Assembly (NCBI GenBank): GCA_034436375.1
Contig: DAOTVS010000301.1
Coordinates: 1 to 26,144 of the forward strand
DNA length: 26,144 nucleotides
DNA from: DAOTVS01 sp034436375
GTDB taxonomy: Bacteria > Chloroflexota > Anaerolineae > SpSt-313
Direction of reading: 5' to 3'
In this document: positions 14,445 through 23,767 of the stretch, piece by piece
Position numbering within the stretch: position 1 is the first letter of the stretch
How the letters are laid out: each line of letters begins with the position of its first letter
The notes under the pieces: generated by a model
The model's input: the letters and a program-made list of their open reading frames with translations, nothing else
Database searches by the model: none
Told to the model about the DNA's origin: nothing
Program-made: the position numbers and the translations under genes

Positions 14445-15734
14445 GTGAAAAGCCATCTCCTCACCAGAATCCATGATCACAGCGCCACCATCGCTGTTGT
14501 CGGCCTGGGCTATGTGGGCTTGCCGCTGGCCATCGCCTTTGCCGAGCACGGCTTTCCGGTAGTCGGCATCGATGTAGATACGAACAAGGTCGAAGCTCTG
14601 AATGCGGGCCGCTCCTACATTGGCGATATCCCCTCCGAGCGCTTGGCGTCCCTCAAGCTGGGCGATCGCCAGCTCTTCTCTGCCACGGCGGACTATGCCA
14701 CTCTGGAGCGATGCGATGCCACGATCATTTGTGTACCTACACCCCTGTGCAAGACGCGCGATCCGGATATGCGCTATGTGATCGCTGCCGGTGAGGCGGT
14801 GGCGCAGTATGCGCATCCGGGCATGCTCATCTCGCTGGAGTCGACGACCTACCCCGGCACGACCGAAGAACTGCTGCGGCCTATGCTCGAACGCGGCGGC
14901 CTGCGCGTGGGCGAGGATATCTTCCTGGCCTTCTCGCCCGAGCGCATCGACCCCGGCCGCAAGGACTATAACTTGCAGAACACACCCAAAGTGGTAGGCG
15001 GGGCGACTCAGGCCTGCCGCGAGGTGGCCGTCGCCCTCTACGAGCAGATCATCGACAGGGTAGTGGCTGTCTCATCGACCCAGGCGGCCGAGATGGTAAA
15101 GCTGTTGGAAAACACCTTTCGCGCGGTGAATATCGCCATGGTGAACGAGGTCGCCATCATGTGCGACAAGCTGGGCATCGACGTGTGGGAAGTCATCGAC
15201 GCAGCAGCAACCAAGCCCTACGGTTTTATGAAGTTCACGCCGGGGCCGGGTGTGGGTGGGCACTGCATACCGCTAGACCCTTATTATCTATCGTGGAAGC
15301 TCAAAAACTTCAACTACAACGCCCGCTTCATCCAGTTGGCGGGCGAGATCAACGCAGAGATGCCCCATTACTGGGTAAACAAGGTGCAGGATGCCCTGAA
15401 TGACGCCGGCAAGCCGCTCAAAGGCAGCATGGTGCTGGTGCTTGGCGTGGCTTACAAGAAAGATGTGGATGACCTCCGTGAATCTCCGGCGCTCGATATC
15501 ATCGAGATCCTGCGGGGCAAGGGCGCCGACGTCCACTACCATGATCCCTATGTACCCCTGGTGTTCCACAACGGCTATGCGCTCACGAGCGAGCCCGATC
15601 TGGAACGCAGCCTGGCGCTGGCGGACTGCGTTGTGATCGTAACCGACCACACGGCCTATGACTGGCCGGCCATCCGGCAGCAGGCGCCGGTGGTGGTGGA
15701 TACCCGGCATGTTCTGCATGTGGGGATAGGGTGA
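14445..15734 (+). CDS. wbpA: UDP-N-acetylglucosamine 6-dehydrogenase
   Basis: This is a 429-residue nucleotide-sugar dehydrogenase that oxidises C6 of UDP-GlcNAc (WbpA type) to the uronic acid using NAD+. The N-terminal Rossmann domain has VVGLGYVGLPLAIAFAE, followed by the FSPERIDPGRKDYNLQNTPK block and VVGG. A central helical domain carries KLLENTFRAVNIAMVNEVA. The catalytic cysteine is in GPGVGGHCIPLDPYYLSWK, and the C-terminal domain starts near GVAYKKDVDDLRESPAL. The GGHCIPLDPYYLSWK form is typical of UDP-GlcNAc rather than UDP-glucose dehydrogenases, but UDP-Glc or UDP-ManNAc specificity is not excluded. The start is GTG, with GGAGG 12 bp upstream, a rather long spacing. It opens the polysaccharide operon and is followed 3 bp later by a glycosyltransferase. 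Confidence 0.88.
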   Translation: MKSHLLTRIHDHSATIAVVGLGYVGLPLAIAFAEHGFPVVGIDVDTNKVEALNAGRSYIGDIPSERLASLKLGDRQLFSATADYATLERCDATIICVPTPLCKTRDPDMRYVIAAGEAVAQYAHPGMLISLESTTYPGTTEELLRPMLERGGLRVGEDIFLAFSPERIDPGRKDYNLQNTPKVVGGATQACREVAVALYEQIIDRVVAVSSTQAAEMVKLLENTFRAVNIAMVNEVAIMCDKLGIDVWEVIDAAATKPYGFMKFTPGPGVGGHCIPLDPYYLSWKLKNFNYNARFIQLAGEINAEMPHYWVNKVQDALNDAGKPLKGSMVLVLGVAYKKDVDDLRESPALDIIEILRGKGADVHYHDPYVPLVFHNGYALTSEPDLERSLALADCVVIVTDHTAYDWPAIRQQAPVVVDTRHVLHVGIG

Positions 15735-15737
15735 GCC

Positions 15738-16961
15738 ATGCGAGTATTAATCGCTACACCCTACTATCCGCCTGATCAAGGCCCAATACCGATGATGTAT
15801 GGGGGGCTGGCGCAGGACCTGGGCCTGCTCGGGGAGCAGGTCACGGTCATCGCGGCCCAACCGCATTACGGCCAGGCTCCGGCCCGGGCTCGTCGGGTCT
15901 CGCCGCTCATTTCCGACACGTGGGAGCATGGGGTCAGGGTGGTGCGCACTCTGGTTCCGGTTCCGGCCAGGGCCAGCAGGGTACAGCGCCTGCTGACAGT
16001 CACCGCCTATAACGCTTTGGCAGCATGGGCCCTGCTGCAGGAGCAGCCCTACGATGCGGCCCTGATTACCAATCCGGCCATGGAGGTAGCAGGGCCAGCA
16101 TGGCTCCTTTCAAGGCTACGGCTGGCGCCCTGGCTGTTCCGCGTTCACGATCTGTACCCCGATATCGCGGCGCGCCTGGGTGTGGTTACACGGCCATTGG
16201 TTATCCGAGCACTGGGCCGTATGGAGAATGCTTGCTATCGGCAATCCAGCGGCGTCATCGTCGTGACCGACAGGTTCCGCCAGGCGCTGATAGAGCGTGG
16301 TGTACAGCCATCCAAGGTCACCGTCCTGCCCGACTGGGAGGATACGGATCGCATACGGCCACTTCCCCGCGATAACGATTTGCGGCGCCGACTCGGGCTG
16401 GTTGGCCGCTTTGTAGTACTGTATGGAGGCAATATCGGGCGCTCACAGGGGCTGGAAACGCTCCTGGCTGCAGCAAGCCGCCTATCGGGCAACCAAAGCA
16501 TTCACTTTCTGATCGTGGGCGAGGGCGCCTGTCGTGCTGCGCTACAAAAGTCAGTAGAAAGCAGAAAACTGGCCAATATCACGATCCTCCCATATCAACC
16601 GATCGAGCTCATTCCATATGTCTATGCAACAGCCGATGCGGGGATAGTCATGCTCAAGCCTCGGGTCTCACCAGAATGGATACCGGCCAAGACCTACTCC
16701 ATCATGGCCAGTGGACGCCCTGTGGTCGCAGCCGTGGACCGAAATGGTGCGTGTTGGGAATTGGTGAGCCGGCTGGGATGCGGTATCTGTGTGGATGCAG
16801 GAGATGCATCATCCCTTGCCGCCGCGTTGGCCGATCTCAGTGGTGACCACCCGTGGCAGCAGCGTCTGGGTGATGCAGGTCGGGCCTATGCCGTGGAGTA
16901 TGCGTCGCGCTCGGTTGCCGCCGTCACGATCCACAACCTCTTGAGGGCGATTGCGAGATGA
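15738..16961 (+). CDS. Glycosyltransferase family 4 (WbuB-like)
   Basis: This 407-residue GT-B glycosyltransferase would extend the lipid-linked repeat unit on the cytoplasmic face. The N-terminal domain starts MRVLIATPYYPPDQGPIP and includes VHDLYPDIAARLG, a feature of WbuB/WcaI-like enzymes. The C-terminal domain has VLYGGNIGRSQGLETLL, FLIVGEGACRAALQ, and the donor-binding stretch PEWIPAKTYSIMASGRPVVAAV. The WbuB group transfers L-FucNAc or related amino sugars, but the donor here is not known. It starts 3 bp after the dehydrogenase and its stop overlaps the next gene as ATGA, so it is in the same operon. Confidence 0.85.
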   Translation: MRVLIATPYYPPDQGPIPMMYGGLAQDLGLLGEQVTVIAAQPHYGQAPARARRVSPLISDTWEHGVRVVRTLVPVPARASRVQRLLTVTAYNALAAWALLQEQPYDAALITNPAMEVAGPAWLLSRLRLAPWLFRVHDLYPDIAARLGVVTRPLVIRALGRMENACYRQSSGVIVVTDRFRQALIERGVQPSKVTVLPDWEDTDRIRPLPRDNDLRRRLGLVGRFVVLYGGNIGRSQGLETLLAAASRLSGNQSIHFLIVGEGACRAALQKSVESRKLANITILPYQPIELIPYVYATADAGIVMLKPRVSPEWIPAKTYSIMASGRPVVAAVDRNGACWELVSRLGCGICVDAGDASSLAAALADLSGDHPWQQRLGDAGRAYAVEYASRSVAAVTIHNLLRAIAR

Positions 16962-17563
16962 GCTTTTTCGAGCAAGGAGGCTTGCTCTACGGCATAGTCT
17001 ATTCTCTGTGGCGGGGCTGCCTGGCAGCCCGTTGCCGGCTGTGGACAGAGTTCTACCGCCGGGTCGTTGCCGAGTGCGGCGCCGGCACCATCTTCCGGAC
17101 CAACATCTATATGGCCTACCCCAAGAGGATACGGATTGGGAGGAACTGTTCCTTCGGTGAAAGGGTGGTGATCTATGCGCAAGACTCGGCCGGCTCGCTG
17201 ACCATCGCCGATGGGGTAGAGATCTCTGATGGCGTGGTGCTTGATTTCACCGGCAATGTCTCAATCGGAAGGAATGCCATCATATCGTCCGGCGTGAGCA
17301 TCTACACGCACGATCACGGGCGCGATCCGCATGCCAGGCCCATAGCCTGTGATCTGACTATTGAAGAGAACGTGTGGATCGGGGCGGGGGCATACGTGCT
17401 GCCCCATGTGCAGAAGATCGGCCAGGGTGCGATCATTGGAGCGGGCTCGATTGTGACTGCGCCCGTACCCCAGAGCGTTGTCATAGCCGGGAATCCAGGC
17501 CGGGTTTTGGCGCAGCAAAATGGGGCCGACCGTACGACAATGCAGACATGGGAGGCCGTATGA
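16958..17563 (+). CDS. Hexapeptide-repeat acyltransferase (WcaF/LbH family)
   Basis: The product is 201 residues. After an N-terminal helical region, residues ~50-180 form left-handed beta-helix hexapeptide repeats (IRIGRNCSFGERVVIYA, ADGVEISDGVVLDF, NVSIGRNAIISSGVSIY, NVWIGAGAYVLPHV, GAIIGAGSIVTAPV, and the terminal VIAGNPGRV). The THDH in SIYTHDHGRDPH provides the catalytic histidine typical of acetyl-CoA-dependent sugar O- or N-acetyltransferases. It most likely acetylates a sugar of the repeat unit. It overlaps the preceding glycosyltransferase by 4 bp (ATGA), and the following flippase overlaps its stop in the same way, so translation through the three genes is coupled. Confidence 0.85.
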   Translation: MSFFEQGGLLYGIVYSLWRGCLAARCRLWTEFYRRVVAECGAGTIFRTNIYMAYPKRIRIGRNCSFGERVVIYAQDSAGSLTIADGVEISDGVVLDFTGNVSIGRNAIISSGVSIYTHDHGRDPHARPIACDLTIEENVWIGAGAYVLPHVQKIGQGAIIGAGSIVTAPVPQSVVIAGNPGRVLAQQNGADRTTMQTWEAV

Positions 17564-19050
17564 GAAGCCTGGCCAAGCTGCGTGATAGTTTTCCCGCCCG
17601 CGCCGCACTCATCCTGGCTGGAAGCGCACTGGGGCAGGGCATTGCTCTTGTGTTACTGCCGCTGACGGCGCGCCTCTATGGCGCAAATATCCTGGGACGG
17701 GTGAGCACAGCCCTGGCGCTCCAAGGAGTGGCCGCCCTGGTGGTCTGCTTCCAGTACGACAGTGCAGTGGTAGTGGCCCGCGACGATGATGTGCCGTACC
17801 TGGCCTTGCTCGCTTTGGCGGGCGCCCTCGCGTGGAGTGCAGTATTGCTTGGCCTGATGCTGGCAGATACCTATACACCGCTTCTCGGTGGCCGTCACCT
17901 GTTGGCCTCTCTCGGTATTCAGTGGCCATTCCTCTTCCTGATCCTTGCCTATTCGCTGTTTACCGTGGCGGCGAACCTGCGCTTGCGGCGGAACCAGTTG
18001 GGCAGCGTAAGCGCTGCGCGGACCCTCTACTATGGCGGTGGCGCCCTGCTGCAGGCCATTTGTGGGTTCGTATTGGGCTGGAACACGACCACCTTCCTGT
18101 CGGCACAGGCGCTGGCGGCGCTTGCCGCTTCGGCTCTGCTCCTTCCCTATGGCAGCATCTTCCGTTGGTTGGAGCGCTGTAATCCTGCGTGCAAGCCGCT
18201 GATACCGGGAATCCGGCGCGTGGCCAGAGTATACGGCAACTTTCCGCGGTACCAGACATGGGCAGGCCTGGTCAATGCCGTTTCGGTCTATATGCCGTTG
18301 GTGTGCATGCGCATAGCCTTCTCCGATGCCTGGGCAGGTTGGTACCTCGTCGCATGGCGCATCCTGGCTTCACCGGCCACCCTCGCCAACCAGGCCGTCG
18401 GCCAGGTGCTCTACCGTGATGGTGCGGAGCGCGAGAGGCAGGGCGCCGAACAGGGGCGGATCCTGGAAGGTATTGTGTTAGCATTGCTGCGCATCAGCCT
18501 CTTGCCGGCTATCTTGTTGGCTTTCGTCACCCCTTTCCTGGTGCGGGTTGCCCTGGGCAATGAGTGGGCCCCGGTGGGGCCCATCCTGCAGGTGTTACTC
18601 ATCAGCACCGTAGGAAGCTTTGTCGTAGGGCCGCTGACGGCAATGCTCAATGTCAGGGGGCTACAGGCCGGCGCCCTGGCTTTTAATGTGGCGCTGTTCT
18701 TGCTCCGCGTCGTGGCCCTCTGGCTCGCGGTGCGCCTGAGGTCGGAGATGGGCATTGTCTGGAGTGACTCCCTCACCACGGTGGCCGTGCAACTGCCGTT
18801 GTTGTGGTATACCGTCCGCGGAATGGGCGGCAGCCTCAGAAGCATCGCTCAGCAGGCGCTGCCACTTTCACTGGATGCCTCGGTGGTAGCCGTTTTCCTG
18901 GCCCTGCTCTGGGCCGCCGGAATGCTCTACCATCCTGTCGGCATCTTGCTGGGAACAGGCACGACTGCCATCGCAGTCTGGCGTGAGATGCGCAGGTGGC
19001 GTATCTCATTCCTAGCCCTGCCCAACCCACAGCATATGGAGGGAGATTAG
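17560..19050 (+). CDS. Polysaccharide flippase (Wzx/MATE-like)
   Basis: This is a 496-residue integral membrane protein with about 12-14 predicted helices, for example ILAGSALGQGIALVLLPLTARLYG and LYGANILGRVSTALALQGVAAL at the start, and LLRISLLPAILLAFVTPFLV near residue 310. The opening pattern (small-residue helix, LTARLYG, G-x-x-S-x-A) is that of lipopolysaccharide/teichoic-acid flippases. It would move the undecaprenyl-linked repeat unit across the membrane. I chose ATG 17560, which overlaps the acyltransferase stop as ATGA with GGAGG 4 bases upstream. A long in-frame extension upstream to 17374 lies within the acyltransferase gene and is not credible. ATG 17548 is a close alternative. 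Confidence 0.85.
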   Translation: MRSLAKLRDSFPARAALILAGSALGQGIALVLLPLTARLYGANILGRVSTALALQGVAALVVCFQYDSAVVVARDDDVPYLALLALAGALAWSAVLLGLMLADTYTPLLGGRHLLASLGIQWPFLFLILAYSLFTVAANLRLRRNQLGSVSAARTLYYGGGALLQAICGFVLGWNTTTFLSAQALAALAASALLLPYGSIFRWLERCNPACKPLIPGIRRVARVYGNFPRYQTWAGLVNAVSVYMPLVCMRIAFSDAWAGWYLVAWRILASPATLANQAVGQVLYRDGAERERQGAEQGRILEGIVLALLRISLLPAILLAFVTPFLVRVALGNEWAPVGPILQVLLISTVGSFVVGPLTAMLNVRGLQAGALAFNVALFLLRVVALWLAVRLRSEMGIVWSDSLTTVAVQLPLLWYTVRGMGGSLRSIAQQALPLSLDASVVAVFLALLWAAGMLYHPVGILLGTGTTAIAVWREMRRWRISFLALPNPQHMEGD

Positions 19051-19051
19051 A

Positions 19052-20554
19052 TTGGCGGATAGGCCCCACCAGATACCTCTGCAAACGAGATCGCACACAC
19101 TTCTACGGCCGGCTCTGCTCGTAGCCTATGCTGCGGTCTATCTGCTGTTGTTCCTGCCGGGCGCCCTCGACCAGGCCATAGTCTATGAAACGCTGGGCGT
19201 GACCGCGCTGGCCCTTTGGTTCGGTCCCATCGCGCTGGTGGGGGCCGGCAGCAGGCGCCGATGGTATGACCCAGCCACGCTCTTCAACCTGGCGGTGTTC
19301 TATTATGCCATTAAAGGAGTATCGCTCGCAATGGGTGAGCCCGTCGTCTACCTCCAGGGATACTCAGCGAGTGATATTGCCAGGCTCTATGCATCTGCGG
19401 CGCTCTATCTGGCTTGCGGCCTGATAACCTGGAACTGGACCTATCATGCCATTCTTTCCCATGGAGGCGCGCCGACAGCGGGGGCCGGCGCTGCTCGCTC
19501 CAGGGGCCGCGAGCCCTGGCCGTTGCGCAACCGCATTACAAGAAGTGTCCCCATCCTCTCACTGGCAGGAGCGGTCTCTCTCGTCCTTTTCTCCCATGCG
19601 ACCAGGCAGAGCCTATGGGCTTTCCTCCGAGACCCCGCCCTGCTCACCTATCTGACCGATGGCACCCTGGGGATCGCTGCCCCACTGGCCAACGTGTGGA
19701 GGATGGGCGCGTATCTACTCCCCTTGGCATCGATCGTCTGGCTGGCGGTGACCCTTGCTCAAGGGGGGCGCCCGGGCGTGCTCTGGGGTGTGCATGCGAC
19801 AGCCGGGCTGTTGATCTACATTCTCATCGGCCGGCGTGCGGGCACTGCAGGTTATGTGCTCTCTTTGCTCGTGGCCTATCGCCTGTCGACGGGCTCAGTG
19901 CCGGTCCCCATCCTGTTGGGAGTGGGCCCAGCCACGCTGATCTACGCCTATGCCATCAGTGCCTGGCGTTCCATCACCGCTTCGACAGCAGGCATGTCCG
20001 GCGGATTACAGGGACTCGTGGGCAGCATCAACCTGGGAGGAATTGGCGGCTTTCTAAGCGGCACCGATATGTCCGATATCCGGTTATTCCCGCTGGTCAT
20101 CGATGTATACGGCCGGCTGCGGCCACTCAAATATGGCACCACATTGCTGTTGACCGTCTCACAGTTCATGTTGCGCTCCCTCTGGCCAAACAAGCCGCTG
20201 GATCTGGGCCTGGAGATGGCGGCCCTGTACGATAGGCCGGGCAGCCTGGCCGGGACCCCGCCAGGGTTTTTCCCCGAATGGTTCATGAACTTTGATCTGA
20301 TTGGCATTATTGTGGGGGCAGCACTGTGGGGGGCAGGATTGGCCTGGCTCTACCGCAAGTGGGTGCTCGACAGGCCGAACACTCTGGGGACAATATTGTA
20401 CGCTATCCTCGTGCCCGAAGTGCTCTTGCTGCCCTCTACCAGCATCGGCAATAACATTGGTGAAGCAATGGTTCCCATGGGCGCCCTGACTGCCGTGCTC
20501 CTGGCTCTGCACTGGGTGGAGCGGCCGGCCCATGCCCCGAGTTGTCCACCGTAA
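19052..20554 (+). CDS. Oligosaccharide repeat-unit polymerase (Wzy-like)
   Basis: This is a 500-residue polytopic membrane protein with ~12 hydrophobic segments and a large loop around residues 330-400, the layout of O-antigen/exopolysaccharide polymerases. Sequence conservation in that group is poor, so the call rests on topology and context: it follows a flippase and precedes glycosyltransferases. Initiation appears to be at TTG 19052, supported by GGAGGGA about 8 bp upstream and by an M-A-D-R start, directly after the flippase stop. A signature-like stretch FPLVIDVYGRLRPLKYGTT and PPGFFPEWFMNFDLIGIIVG near the end resembles loops of known polymerases. It is expected to link translocated repeat units outside the membrane. 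Another membrane enzyme cannot be excluded. Confidence 0.72.
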   Translation: MADRPHQIPLQTRSHTLLRPALLVAYAAVYLLLFLPGALDQAIVYETLGVTALALWFGPIALVGAGSRRRWYDPATLFNLAVFYYAIKGVSLAMGEPVVYLQGYSASDIARLYASAALYLACGLITWNWTYHAILSHGGAPTAGAGAARSRGREPWPLRNRITRSVPILSLAGAVSLVLFSHATRQSLWAFLRDPALLTYLTDGTLGIAAPLANVWRMGAYLLPLASIVWLAVTLAQGGRPGVLWGVHATAGLLIYILIGRRAGTAGYVLSLLVAYRLSTGSVPVPILLGVGPATLIYAYAISAWRSITASTAGMSGGLQGLVGSINLGGIGGFLSGTDMSDIRLFPLVIDVYGRLRPLKYGTTLLLTVSQFMLRSLWPNKPLDLGLEMAALYDRPGSLAGTPPGFFPEWFMNFDLIGIIVGAALWGAGLAWLYRKWVLDRPNTLGTILYAILVPEVLLLPSTSIGNNIGEAMVPMGALTAVLLALHWVERPAHAPSCPP

Positions 20555-20582
20555 ACCCCATTGCAGGGCGGGTTGAGATACA

Positions 20583-20602
20583 CGCCTGCAGCTTGGCAGG
20601 CG
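20583..20602. repeat. Short 7-bp-stem hairpin between polymerase and GT4
   Basis: CGCCTGC (20583-20589) and GCAGGCG (20596-20602) pair around a 6-base loop in the 67-bp spacer, 6 bp before the GGAGGG ribosome-binding site of the next gene. No T-run follows. It could tune read-through or mRNA stability inside the operon. Confidence 0.35.
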
Positions 20603-20621
20603 AATGATGGAGGGCTAGAGA

Positions 20622-21836
20622 GTGAGGGCCTTGCATGTGACCCTTTCCTACAAGAGCGCCCCTGCCCTGGGAGGGCCAGACCTGACCGTCTACAAACTCT
20701 GCACGGCCCTCCATCGGCGCGGCGTGCAGATAGACGTGATCTGTACCAATCTGGCGACCAAGACGAAGACTATACAGCCTCACTCGTTCACGCGAGACGT
20801 TGAGGGCGTGCATGCCCATTACCTGGCGACCCGGAAGCTGATCCCCTTGGGGCGCCATTCGTTTGGCCTGTTCCATATGCCAGAGTTAGGGCCAGTCCTC
20901 AGGGAGACCATCGGCTGCTACGATATCGTACACATCCATGGGTACCGCGACTATCCATCTCTGGTGGCCTATGAATGGTGCCGCAAAGCCCATGTGCCCT
21001 TTCTCATCCACCCACATGGAACGGTCGCCTTTCATGGGCACAGCCAGATAGCCAAAGCCCTTTTCGATCGTATCTATGGACAAAGGATGCTGCGGGATGC
21101 AGCTGGCCTGCTCGCGCTGTCAGGCTACGAGGCGGAGCAATTCCGCGTATTCGGGGGTGATCCAGCCAAGATCATCTTGGTTCCCAACGGTATTGATACG
21201 GCTGATTATGATCCCAATACATCAGGCGAGGCCTTTCGCCGGCGGTATGGCATCGGCGAGCGCTTTGTCGTGCTCTATCTGGGCCGCGTGGACGTAATCA
21301 AGGGAATCGATCACATGGTACGCGCGGTAGCGGTATTGCGGCGGGAAGGCTGGGATGTGGCTGCGGTGGTCGTTGGGCCCGACGAAGGCTTTGGCCGCAC
21401 TCTGAAGCAGGTCGCCAGCGCGGAAGGATTCCAACACTTTTACCTTTTGCCAACAGTGAGCGGCCGGGAAAAGCTAGAAGCATTCGGCGCCGCAGACGCC
21501 CTGGTCTACGCCAGCAGCACCGAGGGCTTTGGCATGGTTGCCCTGGAAGGGATCCTATCCGGCGTGCCGACCGTGGTCGCCGCAGGCAGCGGCTGTGGCG
21601 AAATAGTCGGGCGCCTCAATGCCGGGTTCCTGACAAACCATGGCGATATTGGCCAACTGGCCAGCATATTACGGAACATCCTTCAGCGCCCGCAGGCGGC
21701 GCGGAACTACACGCTGGCGGCCCGGCCGCGCGTGGTGGCAGCGCTGGACTGGTCGGATATTGCCGCACAGGTGCACGGACTCTACGAGCAAGTGTGTGCC
21801 CACAGGTCGAATGATCCTCTGCCCCAAAGGGTTTGA
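20622..21836 (+). CDS. Glycosyltransferase family 4
   Basis: This 404-residue GT-B retaining glycosyltransferase has an N-terminal acceptor domain that includes ALGGPDLTVYKLCTALHRRG and IVHIHGYRDY. The C-terminal donor domain has LYLGRVDVIKGIDHMVRAVAVL, the EGFGMVALE motif (E-x7-E, nucleotide-sugar binding), and GVPTVVAAGSGCGEIV. The start is GTG 20622 with GGAGGG at 20609-20614, 7 bp upstream. It adds a second sugar to the lipid-linked oligosaccharide; donor and acceptor cannot be read from sequence. It sits 67 bp after the polymerase with a small hairpin in between. Confidence 0.87.
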   Translation: MRALHVTLSYKSAPALGGPDLTVYKLCTALHRRGVQIDVICTNLATKTKTIQPHSFTRDVEGVHAHYLATRKLIPLGRHSFGLFHMPELGPVLRETIGCYDIVHIHGYRDYPSLVAYEWCRKAHVPFLIHPHGTVAFHGHSQIAKALFDRIYGQRMLRDAAGLLALSGYEAEQFRVFGGDPAKIILVPNGIDTADYDPNTSGEAFRRRYGIGERFVVLYLGRVDVIKGIDHMVRAVAVLRREGWDVAAVVVGPDEGFGRTLKQVASAEGFQHFYLLPTVSGREKLEAFGAADALVYASSTEGFGMVALEGILSGVPTVVAAGSGCGEIVGRLNAGFLTNHGDIGQLASILRNILQRPQAARNYTLAARPRVVAALDWSDIAAQVHGLYEQVCAHRSNDPLPQRV

Positions 21837-21879
21837 GGCGGTTGTGACACGAGCAAGAACTCATCTGAAGGAGGGAGGG

Positions 21880-22767
21880 TTGATCGACGGAGTAATGGCT
21901 ACCGCGGACTTGGAGCAGGTAGATTGCCCTGCCTGTGGACCAGCGCCGACCAAGGTGTGGATGACCGGCCGCTATCCGATGCGTTACCTGCGTTGTCGTA
22001 AGTGCGGCACGATCTTTGCGTCGCCGCGCGCCTCCCGCGCATCGCGCCTGGCCCAATTACACGCAAGCTACGAATTCGGCCCTCGCGTCCTATCATTCAC
22101 GGCGACACGCCGGGCCGCTCTGCGCTATGAAGGTCAGATCATGAGGTCGCTGCGGCCGCGCGGCCGCCTGCTGGACGTCGGTTGCTGCACTGGCGATCTC
22201 TTCGCGTCCTTCATCGGCGGCGACTGGGAGCTTTGCGGTGTCGAGCTATCTCCATCGGCAGCAGCAGTGGCCCGAGAGAATTATGGGGCGCGGGTGCACA
22301 CGGGAACCTTGCGGACGGCACATTTCCAGGACCACTATTTCACCCTGGTGACCATGATCGACCTCCTCTATTATGTGGATGATCTCTATGCCGATCTGCT
22401 GGAAGTGGCTCGAATCATCCACCCGCGGGGGCTGCTCGGCATCGAATTGCCTGGTCTCTCCTATATGCTTACCCGGAGCCGAGGGCCTCTCTGTCTATTG
22501 TTGGATGGGCGCTGGACGCGGGTTTCGCCGGATTCACACTACCTGCAGTGGCTGTCGCAGGTAGGGTTGCAGCGCCTCCTGGAGCGCACAGGCTTCCGGG
22601 TTATCCATTGGGAACCCGCGCCGGCTTCGGAGCGAACGGATGCAGCCCGCCTTCTCTCCCGGGCATACAACATGATCATCATGCAAGCCAGCAGGATGTG
22701 GCCGGGCCTGTTGGCCTGGGCTCCCAAGTACCTGTGCCTGGCCGAACCTGTCGGTCGAGGGGCCTGA
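21880..22767 (+). CDS. Zinc-ribbon class I SAM-dependent methyltransferase
   Basis: The product is about 295 residues. The N-terminus carries two CX2C pairs (VDCPACG and LRCRKCGTIF), a zinc ribbon seen in many sugar and nucleotide-sugar methyltransferases. A Rossmann core follows with motif I LLDVGCCTGDLFASF and ELCGVELSPSAAAVARENYGA, then LVTMIDLLYYVDD. TTG 21880 is chosen because AAGGAGG (21868-21874) is 5 bases upstream; ATG 21895 is an alternative without a good site. The open frame back to 21640 overlaps the previous gene and has no homology-like content. It probably methylates a sugar of the repeat unit or its nucleotide-sugar precursor. The motif-I sequence has an extra Cys pair (GCCTG) rather than the common GCGTG. 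Confidence 0.78.
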   Translation: MIDGVMATADLEQVDCPACGPAPTKVWMTGRYPMRYLRCRKCGTIFASPRASRASRLAQLHASYEFGPRVLSFTATRRAALRYEGQIMRSLRPRGRLLDVGCCTGDLFASFIGGDWELCGVELSPSAAAVARENYGARVHTGTLRTAHFQDHYFTLVTMIDLLYYVDDLYADLLEVARIIHPRGLLGIELPGLSYMLTRSRGPLCLLLDGRWTRVSPDSHYLQWLSQVGLQRLLERTGFRVIHWEPAPASERTDAARLLSRAYNMIIMQASRMWPGLLAWAPKYLCLAEPVGRGA

Positions 22768-22807
22768 TATCGAGAGCATTGTGAGGATTGGAGAGCACAA
22801 TGGCTGA

Positions 22808-23767
22808 ATGAATGCGGATGTTTTCGCCGAATGGCTCTGCCGGCAGGGCCATCAAGTGGTGCGCACAGCCAGCAGTTACTGGTTCGATGCGGCGCCGAGG
22901 GTGCTCCAGGCTTTTCCCTACCATTGGTTGATTGAGCCCGGTGAGGATGAGTTGCGAGAGGCCTTGGCACACGGCGGAGCTATCGCCCTGCGCTACTCTG
23001 CACCTCTGGATCACCCGGCCGGCAAACTGAGCTACCACACCGTTTTCAAAGGGCCCACCTATGACATGCACAGACTCAGTAAAGGGGCTCGCGCCGACGT
23101 GCGAGCAGCCCTGCGACAGTGCTCTGTTGCGCCCATCGCTCTGAGCCGGTTAGCCGCCGAAGGATGGGCGCTGGAAGCCGATACCATCGAGCGGCAGGGG
23201 CGAGAGGCCTCGATGACGCAGGCATCCTGGCAGAAGCGCTGCCTGGCGGCTGAGGGCCTGCCAGGGTTTGAGGCCTGGGGCGCCCTGGTCAATGGCCGGC
23301 TGGCTGCTTCCGCCCTGACTTGTGCGATAGACGACTGCTGCTACATCCTGCACCAGCAGTCTCGGCAAGAGTATCTGCGGCTGCACGTGAACCACGCTCT
23401 CGCCTATACATTGACACAAACGTTCATCTCCCGGCCCGGGGTGCGAGCCGTTCATTACGGCGTACATTCCCTGGATGCGCCGGCAAGCGTGGATGCTTTC
23501 AAATCGCACCTGGGCTATACAGCCCAGCCGCTGCGACAGCGCGTGGCTTTCTGTCCATGGTTCGCTCCACTTGTGGGCCAGGCAAGCTTCGATCTCGTGC
23601 ACCGATTGTATCGCCTGTGGCCCAAGAGCCAGTGGTTGGCCAAAGCCGAGGGCATGATACGCTTCTACCTGGAAGGAAGACGGCCGCTGGGTGAACAGAA
23701 CGTGCCTGCTTTGCTGGCCCCTATCCTGCAGAGGGGAGGCGACTGGGATGGCCAAGCGAAGTTTTGA
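22808..23767 (+). CDS. FemAB/GNAT-like acyltransferase
   Basis: The protein is 319 residues. The middle to C-terminal half has a GNAT-fold pattern: SKGARADVRAALRQCSV (the basic helix of FemAB-like proteins), EAWGALVNGRLAASALTCAIDDCCYILHQQS (beta-hairpin) and EYLRLHVNHALAYTLTQTFIS (acyl-CoA-side helix). Such proteins in polysaccharide loci are thought to attach acyl or aminoacyl groups to amino sugars; the exact group is unknown. ATG 22808 is preceded by a tiny frame from ATG 22800 (M-A-E-stop) that ends over its start codon, with GGAGAG at 22790-22795. The C-terminus overlaps the next gene by 20 bp. Confidence 0.62.
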   Translation: MNADVFAEWLCRQGHQVVRTASSYWFDAAPRVLQAFPYHWLIEPGEDELREALAHGGAIALRYSAPLDHPAGKLSYHTVFKGPTYDMHRLSKGARADVRAALRQCSVAPIALSRLAAEGWALEADTIERQGREASMTQASWQKRCLAAEGLPGFEAWGALVNGRLAASALTCAIDDCCYILHQQSRQEYLRLHVNHALAYTLTQTFISRPGVRAVHYGVHSLDAPASVDAFKSHLGYTAQPLRQRVAFCPWFAPLVGQASFDLVHRLYRLWPKSQWLAKAEGMIRFYLEGRRPLGEQNVPALLAPILQRGGDWDGQAKF

